Below are positions 36,997 through 46,207 of a DNA stretch of 64,000 bases, one piece after another. The notes under the pieces were generated by a model. It made no database searches, was not told where the DNA came from, and saw nothing but the letters and a program-made list of their open reading frames with translations. The stretch is from NCBI GenBank assembly GCA_963850765.1, contig CAWKMN010000005.1, positions 106,527-170,526 of the forward strand. The letters run 5' to 3'. Numbering within the stretch: the first letter of the stretch is position 1; each line of letters begins with the position of its first letter. This stretch comes from CAWKMN01 sp963850765 (GTDB lineage Bacteria > Chloroflexota > Anaerolineae > Aggregatilineales > Aggregatilineaceae). Made by a program: the position numbers and the translations under genes.

Positions 36997-37620
36997 ATGG
37001 CGATCTCGACACAACCAGAAGCCGATGTCGTAGCGGTGTCGGCAGAAGTCTACATGGAGCAGTACGCCGCCCAGCATTTCGAATGGGTCAAAGGAGCTGC
37101 GATCAGAATGTCGCCGGTGTCTTTGAGTCACTTTCTGCTGACCAGCTACCTGATGCAACTGCTGAGCGCCTATATGTCGCTGAACTCGATCGGCCGCGTG
37201 CTGGGTGAGCCTTTCGTGATGGTCCTGGAAACCACCGAGTCTCGCCGCGAACCGGACTTGCAAGTGATCCTGAACACAAATCCCGGCCGACTGACCGAGA
37301 CCGCCATGCTCGGCCCGGCCGATATTTGCGTCGAGGTCGTGTCGCCGGAGAGTGCATCGCGGGATTATGGGGAAAAATTCATCGAATACGAAAAAGCCGG
37401 TGTGAAAGAATACTGGATTATCGATCCCATCCGGCGGCGCTGTGACTTCAACCGCCTGACCGACGCCGGGGTGTACGCATCGATCAGTCCTGACGATGCA
37501 GACACATACGTTACCCCGCTGCTGCCCCGGCTGGCGCTGCACATCCCGACGCTCTGGCAGGAGAAACTGCCGGACGTGGTAGCCGTGGTCGAAGCCGTGC
37601 GGGCGATGGTGATGGAATAA
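36997..37620 (+). CDS. Uma2/DUF820 family endonuclease-like protein
   Basis: The 207-aa protein of the Uma2 (DUF820) family has a PD-(D/E)XK nuclease-like fold, very common in cyanobacteria and Chloroflexota, often in many copies. The nuclease core is visible: EPDLQVILN, then DICVEVVSPESASRDYGEKF with EYEKAGVKEYWIIDP as the following helix and strand. The start is the ATG at 36997, with AGGAG upstream; a GTG one codon earlier is equally possible. Its biological role is unknown; some are linked to mobile or defence contexts, but nothing mobile adjoins here. It converges on the aldehyde dehydrogenase. Confidence 0.85.
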   Translation: MAISTQPEADVVAVSAEVYMEQYAAQHFEWVKGAAIRMSPVSLSHFLLTSYLMQLLSAYMSLNSIGRVLGEPFVMVLETTESRREPDLQVILNTNPGRLTETAMLGPADICVEVVSPESASRDYGEKFIEYEKAGVKEYWIIDPIRRRCDFNRLTDAGVYASISPDDADTYVTPLLPRLALHIPTLWQEKLPDVVAVVEAVRAMVME

Positions 37621-37628
37621 GGCCTGCC

Positions 37629-39085
37629 TTACCGCGCCTCGCGCACCCGCACCCTGACGTGCTTGGTCTCCAGATACGCATCCATGCCCGGCTGGCCGAG
37701 TTCGCGGCCCATGCCGCTCATCTTCATGCCGCCGAACGGCCCGCGTATATCCGTGATGTCGTTCACGTTGATGCCCACGCCGCCCGCGCGCAGGTGTTTC
37801 GCCGCGTAAAAGGCGCGATCCAGATCGGACGTGTAGACGTAGGCGGCGAGGCCATAGGGCGTGTCGTTCGCCATGGCGATCCCTTCTTCGAGCGAATCGA
37901 AGACGGCAATCGGCGCCAGCGGGCCGAACGTCTCTTCGCGCATGACGCGCATCTCCCGCGTGACGTCGGTCAGCACGGTTGGCAGGTAAAAATAGCCCTT
38001 CGCGTACTGCGTGCCTGTCCGGCGCCTCCCCGCCGCAGATCACGGTCGCGCCGCGCTGCACGGCGTCCTCGACATGCTGCCGCACGGTATCCAGCCCGGC
38101 GGCATTGATCATCGGCCCCATGTCGGCGTCCGGCTCCGCAATGCCGTCGGCAGTCACGCGCAGCCGGGAGGCAGTCTCCGCAAACCGCTCGACGAACTCG
38201 TTGAAGTGAGCGCGCTGCACAAAAATGCGGTTGACGCTGATGCAGATCTGCCCGGTGTGCGAATAGGCACGGCGCAGCGCCTCCGGCACGGCGATGTTGA
38301 GATCGGCGTCGTCGCAGACCACAAACGGCGCGCTGCCGCCCAGTTCGAGCGTCACGGCTTTCAACTGCCGGGCGGCCTGCTCCGCGATCCACAGGCCGGT
38401 CGCGGTCGAGCCGGTGAAGGCGATCTTGCGGCTGAGCGGGTTGGTCACGAGTTCCGCGCCGACGGTGCTGCCCGGCCCGGTGACAATATTCAGCACGCCC
38501 GGCGGGATGCCCGCTTCGACAAACGAGCGCACAAACAACGTCGCCGCCAGCGGCGCTTCGCTCGGCGGTTTGATCACGAACGTGCAGCCCGCCGCCAGCC
38601 CTGGTCCGAATTTCCACGAGAGCAGATCGACCGGGAAATTCCACGGCGTGATCGCGGCCACGACGCCAAGCGGCTGTTTGAGCACAAAGCTGTGCGTCGG
38701 GCCGAGATCCCCGGCGAAGTGCGTGCCGTCGATACGCCGCCCCTCTTCGGCATAAAAGTCGATCACGTCCGCGCTGTAGCGGCATTCTTTGAGCGAGTCA
38801 TTCAGCGGCTTGCCGTGTTCGAGCGTCAGCAGGCGCGCGGCTTCGTCCAGGTGCGCGCGGAAGATGTCCATCGCGCGGTGCATGATCCGCGCCCGTTCGC
38901 GTGCGGACAGATCGCGCCACACGGGGAAAGCCGCACCGGCGGCTTCGAGTGCAGCCTGCGCATCCGCGACGGTCGCACGGGAAATGGTCTGCACGACGGA
39001 GCCATTAGCCGGGTTGGTGACGTCCAGGGTCGCAGCCGTCGCTGCTGGCGCGCCATGCGCCGTTGATGAGGAGGGTATCTGCCAT
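37629..39085 (-). CDS. Aldehyde dehydrogenase (two frame breaks)
   Basis: Second ALDH of the window, unrelated in detail to the one at 4490. Catalytic Cys in HTGQICISVNRI, general-base Glu in LELGGSAPFVV, NAD region AITPWNFPVDLLSWKF. ATG at 39085 (MADTLLINGAWRASS) is four bases past the stop of the nucleoside phosphorylase, so it ends that operon. Breaks near 39036 and 38016, each a single extra base, split the reading frame; repaired, the protein runs to the stop at 37629 at about 485 aa. It resembles the succinate-semialdehyde or lactaldehyde dehydrogenase group. In context it may handle an aldehyde from sugar phosphate or base catabolism, but that is inference. Confidence 0.88.
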
Positions 39086-39089
39086 AAGC

Positions 39090-39822
39090 CTAACCGTTAT
39101 ATGCTACCAGACCGGCCAGCGCGGCGCGCAGCATCCGCTGTTCGCAGTCCGCGCGCAGGTCGAGATCAAGATGGACATGGGGGTCGGCCTGGACCGTGAC
39201 CAGGCACATCGCCGCCGCCGCCAGGCCGAGCATCGTCGCCAGGACGAAGACCAGTGAGGACTCCATGTCCATGCTCAGGACGCCCGCCCGCCGCGGCAGC
39301 GTCAGATCGGGCGACTCCTGACCGACGCGAGGGGAGGCCATGTCCACATAAAAAGCGTCATACGTTGCTGTCAGGCCGAGTCGCAGATCCACCCCAACCG
39401 CGCGGCCTGCCTGAGCCAGTGACTGGACCAGCCGCCAGTCCGGCACAGCAGGGTAGGCGAGCGGCAGATAGTGCGACGAGAGTGCCCTCGAAGCGGGCGG
39501 ATCCGGTCGGGATGACGACACTTTCGAGCGGCGCATGAATCCCCATCATCGTCCCCACGCGCACGATCGCATGCACGCCAAGCTGTGCCAGCTCGTGGAT
39601 CGCGATCGCCGTGGACGGCGCGCCGATCCCCGCGGACACTACGGATACCGGGGTATTCCGATACGATCCCGTGGCAACGACATACTCGCGGTTGTTGGCG
39701 ATCTCGTCGGCGTCGTCCATCAGCTCGGCCAGCCGGGCCACGCGCGACGGATCGCCGGTGAGCAGGACCAGCGGTGCCACATCGCCCGGTTTACATCTGA
39801 GATACAGCGATTCCCCGTTCAT
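39090..39822 (-). CDS. Nucleoside phosphorylase (one frame break)
   Basis: Phosphorolysis of nucleosides to base and ribose-1-phosphate, PNP/uridine phosphorylase superfamily. Conserved pieces: LTGDPSRVARLAELMD near the N-terminus (phosphate loop), VSAGIGAPSTAIAIHEL, IVRVGTMMG and the late SMDMESSLVFVLATML segment with its active-site Glu. It starts at 39822 with GGGGGGCGA upstream, overlapping the stop of the kinase gene (GAATGA). One extra base near 39480 breaks the frame between RFEG and SSHYLPLAYPAVPDW; repaired length is about 243 aa. Purine versus uridine specificity is not resolvable. It lies between the PfkB kinase and the ALDH. Confidence 0.88.
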
Positions 39823-40753
39823 TCGCCCCCCGGTAGTTTCCCAAAGTGTTGTTCATAGCGCATAGCCACGGCGCGCCATGTCGGTAGGTTCGTCTGGCAG
39901 CCGACGGCCTCTAACACAAACGACGCCACCACCGACGCCCAACCGCGCGCTGATGACCGGCGTCTCGTCGCGCAGCAGCCCGGCCAGGAACCCCGCCGTA
40001 AAGCCGTCGCCCGCGCCGGTTGGATCGACCACCTCATGCGGGGTCACGGCGGGTACGTCAACCTTGCCTTGCGACGTGACGACCTGCGCGCCCTGCTCGC
40101 CGCGGGTGATGATCACGCCCTCGGTGGTCTCGCTCAGCAGGCGCTCCACCGTGTCGTAACCGAGCGATTCGAGCACATAATCGGCCTCAAGGTGGTTCAT
40201 GATGATGAACGTGCTGGCCCGCGCAAAATCGCCCACCATGTCGGGCGGATAGGCGACAATATCCGATTTCAGCGACCAGATCAGCGGCACGCCCGCCGCG
40301 CGGACCTGCGCGACAAACTGGCGGTTGTAGTCGAACTGGCCGACGGTGATCAGCGCATAGCAGTAGGTCTCGATGCCCTTTAGCACCAGTTCGCCGGACC
40401 AGACATCCGCCGCGCCGGGGAAAAAGAAGTTCTGGTACTGCCCGTCGGGATTGAGGAACAGATAGCTGCGCGAGGTCTTGTGGCCGCGCAGGGCGACGAT
40501 GTTGGCCGTGTCGATCCCAATCGCTGCCAGATGGCGCGAGTAGTCCATCCCGTACCAGGTCATCGCCCAGCACGACCGCCGCGCCGACCCGGTAGCCGAG
40601 CCGTGCCAGCGCCACGCCGACATTCGTGCCACAGCCGCCATACGTCACCGTATCGGGCAGTTCGTACAGCCGCGCGGTTTCGCCGACGGCCGGGCTGTGC
40701 GAGACATTGGCGATATGGTCAATGCTTGGATAACCCGTGACCATCACATCCAT
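39819..40753 (-). CDS. PfkB-family sugar or nucleoside kinase (two frame breaks)
   Basis: Ribokinase/PfkB-superfamily kinase. The N-terminal sugar-binding region reads GGCGTNVGVALARLGYRVGA and the C-terminal catalytic signature DPTGAGDGFTAGFLAG has the base Asp and anion hole. Two single extra bases, near 40558 (GGCGATGACCTGG in place of GATGACTGG) and 39939 (CGGTTGGGCG), disrupt it; repaired, the protein ends at the TGA at 39819 that overlaps the next gene's ATG. Start at 40753 (or the ATG three codons later), shortly after the hydrolase stop at 40759. It is expected to phosphorylate ribose or a nucleoside delivered by the uptake system upstream; the true substrate is unproven. Confidence 0.85.
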
Positions 40754-40758
40754 GGGGG

Positions 40759-41325
40759 CTATGTCTCCGTTCCTGGGATTAACAGCTGGATCGCTTCGTC
40801 CAATGTCACCACCCGGCCCAGATATTTGCCGATGTCTTCCAAATTCGCCTCGTGCAGATGAGCTTTGTCGGTGGAGACGCATTCGCGCGGCACGATGACG
40901 TGATAGTTATTCTGGAAGGCGTCCTGCGCGGTGGCGCGGATACACACGTTGGTTTTGGTCCCGGTCAGGAACAGGGTGTCGATGTGGTTGTCGCGCAGGA
41001 TCAGGTCCAGATCGGTGCCGGCGAACGCGCTGTAACGCCGCTTGTTGATCACGTAATCTTCCGGGGCAGGTTCGAGCGGCGGGGCAAGCTCAACGCCCGG
41101 CGTGCCTTCCAGACAGTGCGCGCGCACGTGGTCCAGCTCCCAGTCGGGTTTGCCGGCGCGGTGCTGATCGATGATCCAGATGATCCGCACGCCGCACGTC
41201 CTGGCTTCGCGCACGAGTGTTTCGATGTTGGGCACGATTCCGGCGGCTTGCGTGTGGGATACTTTGCCCGCCGGATCGGTGAAGTCCTTCACGACGTCGA
41301 TGACGAGGACCGCTTGTTTATTCAT
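40759..41325 (-). CDS. Isochorismatase-family cysteine hydrolase (nicotinamidase-like)
   Basis: The 188-aa protein has the complete triad of the isochorismatase-like hydrolases: D10 (VLVIDVVKDFTD), K95 (INKRRYSAF) and C128 (GTKTNVCIRATAQDAF). Such enzymes hydrolyse nicotinamide, carbamoyl compounds or ureido-acids. The order of motifs and the metal-site DQHRAGKPDWE region are closest to nicotinamidases/ureidoacrylate-type amidohydrolases. GAGCACGGA precedes the ATG. It is five bases upstream of the kinase start, thus an operon mate, and with kinase and phosphorylase suggests salvage or breakdown of a nucleoside-like compound (possibly a nicotinamide or pyrimidine derivative). Confidence 0.85.
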   Translation of the reverse strand: MNKQAVLVIDVVKDFTDPAGKVSHTQAAGIVPNIETLVREARTCGVRIIWIIDQHRAGKPDWELDHVRAHCLEGTPGVELAPPLEPAPEDYVINKRRYSAFAGTDLDLILRDNHIDTLFLTGTKTNVCIRATAQDAFQNNYHVIVPRECVSTDKAHLHEANLEDIGKYLGRVVTLDEAIQLLIPGTET

Positions 41326-41349
41326 TCCGTGCTCTTTCGCTAGAAGGGT

Positions 41350-41514
41350 TTTGAGTTATGAGTTATCTGAGTTATGAGAAAGTTCACAGTCCACAGTGAG
41401 CAGTTTTCAGTGATTGGTTACAGCCACAGATTCTGGATTTCTCCTGCTCAAAACCAATAACTAACCACCAATCAGGCTTTTTACTCATGACTCAAAACTC
41501 ATGACTCACAACCC
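41350..41514. repeat. Type-C low-complexity inverted repeat (GAGTTATGAG words)
   Basis: The left arm GAGTTATGAGTTATCTGAG and TTATGAG, the right arm CTCATGACTCAAAACTCATG and ACTCACAACCC, with an inner pair CAGTGATTGGTT and AACCAATAACTAACCACC. It splits the salvage enzymes from the transport genes. Confidence 0.75.
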
Positions 41515-41515
41515 A

Positions 41516-42416
41516 TCACCATCCTCGCCGCCATTCTTTCCGCACCGAGATCACCACGAGCGCCAGCACGACCATCAGGTAGGGCATCATCTGCAGGAAC
41601 TCGTTCGGCAGGTCCGTGTCCTGGAGCTGCAGGCGGAACTGGAGCGCCTCAAAAAAGCCGAACAGCAGGCACGCCGCAGCGGTGAGACGCGGACGCGCCG
41701 CCGCGAAATAGACCGCCGCCAGCGCGATAAAGCCCCGGTCATTCGTCATGCGCTCGCGGAACAGCGGCAGATCCCCGATCGAGAGATGCGCGCCGCCCAG
41801 ACCACACAGCCCGCCACCCAGGATCAGCGCGAGATACTGCATGCGCCAGACCGAAATCCCGGCAGACTGGGCCGCCTCACGGTGTTCTCCGACGGCGCGG
41901 ATATGCCCGCCGATCACGAGCCGGTACAGGAAGAACGACGTGACCGGCACCAACAGCCACGACGCATAGACCAGCGGCGAATGGCCGGAGATTATCTCGC
42001 CCAGGTAAGGAATGTCTTCGATCAGGGGAATATTCCAGACCGGCAGTTTGTCCAGCCCGGCGGGAGCCAGCGTGCCGCTTTGATCATACAGGATGTCCAT
42101 CAGATAGGCCGTGCCGCCGACAACCAGGAAATTGAGCGCCAGCCCGGAGACGATCAGGTTCGCGTGCAGGGTGATCACCGCCAGCGCAAACAGCGCCCCC
42201 ATCAGCGCGCCCACGCCGATCCCGCCCAGCACGCCGATCCAGGTCGAGCCAGAACTCGTAGCCGATCACCACCGCGCCGAACGCTCCCGCCAGCATCATG
42301 CCTTCGAGCGCGATATTGATCAGGCCGACCTGATAACTCAGCAGCCCGGCCATGCCGGCCAGCAGCAAGGGGGTGGAGATTCGCAGCGTGGCTGCCGCAA
42401 GATTGACGAGGTCCAA
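41516..42416 (-). CDS. ABC permease of BMP/nucleoside type (one frame break)
   Basis: Second permease of a BMP-type (nucleoside/simple sugar) ABC importer, similar to NupQ/YufQ. TTG start at 42416 behind GGAG; about nine hydrophobic helices; the family marker GLINIALEGMMLAGAFGAVV is near the N-terminus and GGGLCGLGGAHLSIG near the middle. A single extra base at about 42251 breaks the frame after VVIGYEF; the repaired frame reads GSTWIGVLGGIGVGALMGA. Repaired length is about 300 aa. A short type-B/C repeat separates it from the larger permease (42569). Confidence 0.88.
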
Positions 42417-42443
42417 AGGTGCCTGCTCCCTCAGAAATAGTGA

Positions 42444-42527
42444 AATCAGTGATCAGTAATTAGTGTTGGTTGTTAGTCGGGGCGGGTTGGCAAACCCGCC
42501 CTGGGCGACCCACTGGGTCGCCCCTAC
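42444..42527. repeat. Type-C word segment plus type-B double hairpin
   Basis: CAGTGATCAGTAATTAGTG and TTGGTTGTTAG words lead into GGGCGGGTTGGCAAACCCGCCC (short form) and GGGCGACCCACTGGGTCGCCC, ending CCTAC. The same double-hairpin order is at 6182-6230. Confidence 0.8.
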
Positions 42528-42568
42528 GGAAAATCTCAGATCGTCACGCCACTCGGTTGGGCCACGTC

Positions 42569-43990
42569 CTAGCCCTGCGAACTCTGCGGCTGGACGGCCG
42601 CGGGTGCTTCCTGCGCCGCCGCGCGGACTCGCCGCCGCCGGCTGAGCGAATCCAGGCTCAGATCGATCGCGACGAAGAAGATAATCAACGCCTGCACGAT
42701 GTCCACCAGATCAATCGGCACGTCGGTGAAGACTTCAATGGTGGTGCCGCCGCTGCGCAGCACGCCAAACAGCAGCGCGCCGATCAGTACGCCCGCCGGT
42801 GAGTTCCGCGCCAGCAGCGCGATCGTCAGCCCGTCGAAGCCGAACCCGCGCGAAAAACGCGCCGTGAAGTTGTAATGCACGCCGAGCACCTGTCCCGCGC
42901 CGGCCAGCCCGCCGAGCAGCCCGCTCACAAACATGACCTTGAGGATCGTGCTGCCGACCGGGATCCCCGCCCAGCGTGCGAAAAGCGGGTTATCGCCGGT
43001 CACGCGCGCCTCATAGCCGAGGCGCGTTCGCTGCATCAGGAAAATCACGGCGGCGACACACGCCAGCGCCAGGAAAAAACTGCTGTTGAACTGCGAGCGC
43101 TCGACCAGGCGGGGAAGCTGGACCTGCTCCGCAATGGTTTCGGACATGGCGTTCGCCATCCCCGGCAGGAAAAACGGCCCGCTTTGCACCATGTAGCTGG
43201 TGAATTCGATGGCAACGTAGTTGAGCATGATGGTCGTCACGACTTCATCCACACGCAGACGAGCGCGCAGATAACCGGGGATCAGCCCCCACAGACCGCC
43301 CGCGATGCCCGCCGCGACAAACGCCAGCGCGATCAGCGGCAGACCGGGCAGATCGGTGAAGGTGAATCCAACCCAGGCCGCGGCCAGCGCGCCCCAATAC
43401 AGGGACCCTTCCACGCCAACATTAAAGATCCCCGCGCGAAAGGCGATTGCCGCGCCCAACCCGGTCAGGATGATCGGCGTGGCAGCCAGCAGCGAATTCG
43501 CCCGCGCGCGGGCTGTCGCCAGCCCCCATTCCGCGATGACGCGGTAGGTATCGAGCGCATCCTTGCCGGAAAGCTCCAGCACGATCCCGCTGACGAGCAG
43601 CGCCATTTCGATGGTGATGATGACACGGGCGAGATTGTTGAGGTTGCTGGTGAGATCATCGGACCAGCGCGGCTCGGTGAATTCCGTGTTGCAGCGCCAG
43701 CAGACTGCCGCGCCCGGCTGCGAAAGTGCTCCGCAGGCAGGGCAGCGTTTGTCGAGCAGGGGCAGCAGGGCAAACCACAGGGGCGCGAGCAGCAGCACGC
43801 CGCCGATCCCCCCGGCGACAGCCCCCGCGATCGCGCCTGCCCACCAGCGCCGGCCCCGGCTGGCAACGAGCGCCGCCGTGATCGCGCCGCCGAGGATGGC
43901 CCACGCCAGCACACCCCACCAAAACGTGCCGGATCCCTGCAAGATGGGGGCGAGTATCCAGTAGGGAAGGGGCGTGCGCTGTCCTAACAT
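42569..43990 (-). CDS. ABC permease of BMP/nucleoside type with N-terminal zinc ribbon
   Basis: First permease of the BMP-type importer, like NupP/YufP. Residues about 130-473 form the usual permease: AAIAFRAGIFNVGVEGSLYW and a long run of helices, EVVTTIMLNYVAIEF, and GFGFDGLTIALLARNSPAG. Unusually, an N-terminal extension of about 125 residues holds two hydrophobic segments (about 24-44 and 50-77) and a two-pair cysteine knuckle, CPAC (83-86) and CWRC (97-100), the layout of a zinc ribbon. The start ATG at 43990 has GAGGAAAG upstream. The ORF runs through with no break, so the fusion is not an assembly frame artefact. The gene lies directly after the receiver-domain gene. Confidence 0.9.
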   Translation of the reverse strand: MLGQRTPLPYWILAPILQGSGTFWWGVLAWAILGGAITAALVASRGRRWWAGAIAGAVAGGIGGVLLLAPLWFALLPLLDKRCPACGALSQPGAAVCWRCNTEFTEPRWSDDLTSNLNNLARVIITIEMALLVSGIVLELSGKDALDTYRVIAEWGLATARARANSLLAATPIILTGLGAAIAFRAGIFNVGVEGSLYWGALAAAWVGFTFTDLPGLPLIALAFVAAGIAGGLWGLIPGYLRARLRVDEVVTTIMLNYVAIEFTSYMVQSGPFFLPGMANAMSETIAEQVQLPRLVERSQFNSSFFLALACVAAVIFLMQRTRLGYEARVTGDNPLFARWAGIPVGSTILKVMFVSGLLGGLAGAGQVLGVHYNFTARFSRGFGFDGLTIALLARNSPAGVLIGALLFGVLRSGGTTIEVFTDVPIDLVDIVQALIIFFVAIDLSLDSLSRRRRVRAAAQEAPAAVQPQSSQG

Positions 43991-44045
43991 AAACTTTCCT
44001 CAAATTGACTGCGAATAAACTCTACACATGAAAGGCAGGAACGAT

Positions 44046-44510
44046 TTATTGGCATGGACTCAGGGCGGCCTGTGCCGGATCGGTTTTGGTCTTGGCGGCG
44101 GCGCTTGGTGCCTCAGGATCGGAAGTCATGGGCGCATCCGGCTGACGCGCGATGATCTCGGCGTGCTTCTGGATCAGATGCAGCAGGTCGCGCACCGGCA
44201 CGGGCTTGACAAAAAACTCATTGGCCCCGACCAGCAGACAGCGTTCGCGCATGTCGCCGGTGGCGATGGCCGTGATGACGGCGATCGGCTGGTTGTGTCC
44301 CGCCGAGCGCAGCCGCTGGATCAACTCCACGCCGCTCATCTCCCCCTCAAGGCGAATATCGATCAGCACCAGATCGGGCCTGTCCTGCTCAAAATTGCGC
44401 AGCGCGAGTTCCGCCGAAGGATAGTTGATCACGTCGTGGCTGCCCATCCGCGCGATCCGCTCGACCAGACATAAATTTAACAAGGTATCTTCGACATAAA
44501 GTATCTTCAT
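44046..44510 (-). CDS. CheY-like response regulator receiver protein
   Basis: Stand-alone receiver domain of 154 aa with no output domain. The phospho-acceptor Asp is D51 (LVLIDIRLEGE); acidic pocket E7-D8 (LYVEDTLLN), T80 (AVITAIATG) and K102 (FFVKPVPV) are all present. After residue 120 a Pro/Ala/Lys tail of about 30 residues follows. Its ATG overlaps the stop of the ABC ATPase gene (TGATG), so it is co-translated with the transporter. No histidine kinase is in the window. It may tune the transporter or respond to another kinase; a CheY-type role in ABC operons is unusual. Confidence 0.9.
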   Translation of the reverse strand: MKILYVEDTLLNLCLVERIARMGSHDVINYPSAELALRNFEQDRPDLVLIDIRLEGEMSGVELIQRLRSAGHNQPIAVITAIATGDMRERCLLVGANEFFVKPVPVRDLLHLIQKHAEIIARQPDAPMTSDPEAPSAAAKTKTDPAQAALSPCQ

Positions 44511-46051
44511 CAGGATTCTCCTGGCCGGGTTGGCGCGGTCCGTTCGACGCGCCCGGCCATGAGTATACCCAGCTTTTCCCGCGTGGCCTGCTCCGGCGCA
44601 AGCTCGCCCGCCAACTGGCCTTCAAAGATCACCAGGAATCGATCCGCCAGGGCCAGCAGTTCGTCCAGGTCCGCCGAGATCAGCAGGATGCCGGTTTGCT
44701 GATCGCGCAGGCGCAGCAGTTCCTGATGTACGAACTGGGTCGCGCCGACGTCCAGTCCGCGCGTGGGCTGCGCGGCGATCAGCACTTTGGGCGGCTCGGC
44801 CAGCTCACGCGCCACCACGACCTTCTGCGCGTTGCCGCCGGAGAGCGTCTGCACGCGGACATTCGGCCCACGCACGCGAATATCAAACTGGCTGATGGCG
44901 CGCTCGGCATACTGGCGGATGCGGGCCGGGTTCAGAACGCCCCAGGCCGAGGAAAACGGCGCGGTGTGATAGCGCGTCGCGGTGATATTCTCGTACAGGG
45001 TGGAAGGCAGGCTCAACCCCTGATGGTTGCGATCTTCAGGGATGAGCGCCATACCCGCTGCCCGGCGCTGGCGGTTGCTGGCCTGGGTCATCACCGTGCC
45101 GGCCAGGGCGATCTCGCCCTGCGTTGGGGTGCGCAGCCCGACCAGCGTCTCGATCAATTCCCGCTGGCCGTTGCCCTCGACGCCAGCCAGCCCGACGATC
45201 TCACCCGCGTTGACGGTAAAGCTGATCCCGCGCACCGCAGGCAGCGCCCGGTCGTCCACGGCGTGCAGATCGCGCACGCTGAGCAGCGGAGTGTGCTTGC
45301 CAGCCGGAACGTTCGGCCGCTGGATCGGGGCCAGATCGTGCCCGACCATCATCTGCGCGATCGTTTCGGGGTGCGTGTCACCGATCGTGACCGTGCCGAC
45401 GACTTTGCCGCGCCGCAGCACGGTGGCGCGCTGGCAGATCGCCATGACCTCGCGCAGCTTGTGCGTGATGAAGATCGCCGTGCGCCCCTCTTCGATCAGC
45501 CGCCGCAGCACGCCGAACAGGTCTTCGACTTCCTGTGGCGTCAGGACCGCCGACGGCTCGTCGAGGATCAGCAGGCGGGCGTCGCGATAGAGCAGCTTGA
45601 GGATCTCGACCCGCTGCTGCACACCAACCGACAGATCGCGCACGGCGGCGGTCGGATCCACCTTGAGACCAAAACGCTCCGAAAGCTCGCGCACGCGCTC
45701 GTTCATCGTCGTCCGGTCGATGAGCAGCCCGCGGTGTGGCTCGTAGCCGAGGGTTACGTTCTCCGCCACGCTGAGCGACGGCACCAGTTGGAAATGCTGG
45801 TGGACCATGTCAATGCCGAGGCGGATCGCGACCTGCGGGTTGGGAATCGTGACCGGAATCCCATGCAGCGCGATCTGGCCGGCGTCGGGCCGTTCCAGCC
45901 CGTAGAGGATCTTCATCAGCGTCGATTTACCCGCGCCGTTCTCACCTACCAGGGCGTGAATCTCGCCTTCGTTGATCTCAAGGTTGACGCCGTCGTTGGC
46001 GACCACGCCGGGGAAATACTTGGTGATGCCGGTCATTTGCAGGTAAGGCAT
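44510..46051 (-). CDS. ABC transporter ATPase of BMP/nucleoside type (two ABC domains)
   Basis: ATP-hydrolysing subunit (513 aa) of a nucleoside/simple-sugar importer, with two ABC halves like NupO/YufO. The first half has Walker A GENGAGKST (residues 36-44), a signature-like LSVGVQQRVEI and Walker B LLILDEPSAVLTP. The second half has the usual degenerate Walker A GVEGNGQRELIE, signature LSGGNAQKVVVARELA and LIAAQPTRGLDVGA. Start ATG at 46051, near a type-B repeat and well before the binding protein's stop; the last codon overlaps the receiver gene. It acts at the cytoplasmic face with the two permeases. Confidence 0.93.
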   Translation of the reverse strand: MPYLQMTGITKYFPGVVANDGVNLEINEGEIHALVGENGAGKSTLMKILYGLERPDAGQIALHGIPVTIPNPQVAIRLGIDMVHQHFQLVPSLSVAENVTLGYEPHRGLLIDRTTMNERVRELSERFGLKVDPTAAVRDLSVGVQQRVEILKLLYRDARLLILDEPSAVLTPQEVEDLFGVLRRLIEEGRTAIFITHKLREVMAICQRATVLRRGKVVGTVTIGDTHPETIAQMMVGHDLAPIQRPNVPAGKHTPLLSVRDLHAVDDRALPAVRGISFTVNAGEIVGLAGVEGNGQRELIETLVGLRTPTQGEIALAGTVMTQASNRQRRAAGMALIPEDRNHQGLSLPSTLYENITATRYHTAPFSSAWGVLNPARIRQYAERAISQFDIRVRGPNVRVQTLSGGNAQKVVVARELAEPPKVLIAAQPTRGLDVGATQFVHQELLRLRDQQTGILLISADLDELLALADRFLVIFEGQLAGELAPEQATREKLGILMAGRVERTAPTRPGES

Positions 46052-46131
46052 TGGTGCTTTTTCCTCAGAAGGTCGAATTCAGGCGCTCAGCGTCGATAGG
46101 GCGGATTCATCAGGTTGATGGAGACAAGCAA

Positions 46132-46158
46132 GTAGGGGCGGGTTAACAAACCCGCCCT
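46132..46158. repeat. Type-B hairpin
   Basis: GTAGGGGCGGGTTAACAAAC continues into CCGCCC; the stem is GGCGGGTT with AACCCGCC. It lies between binding-protein and ATPase genes, inside the operon. Confidence 0.75.
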
Positions 46159-46207
46159 CCTCACATGCAGCACTCCGCACCTTAGGTCTGGAGCAAGTTC
46201 CGACTAG

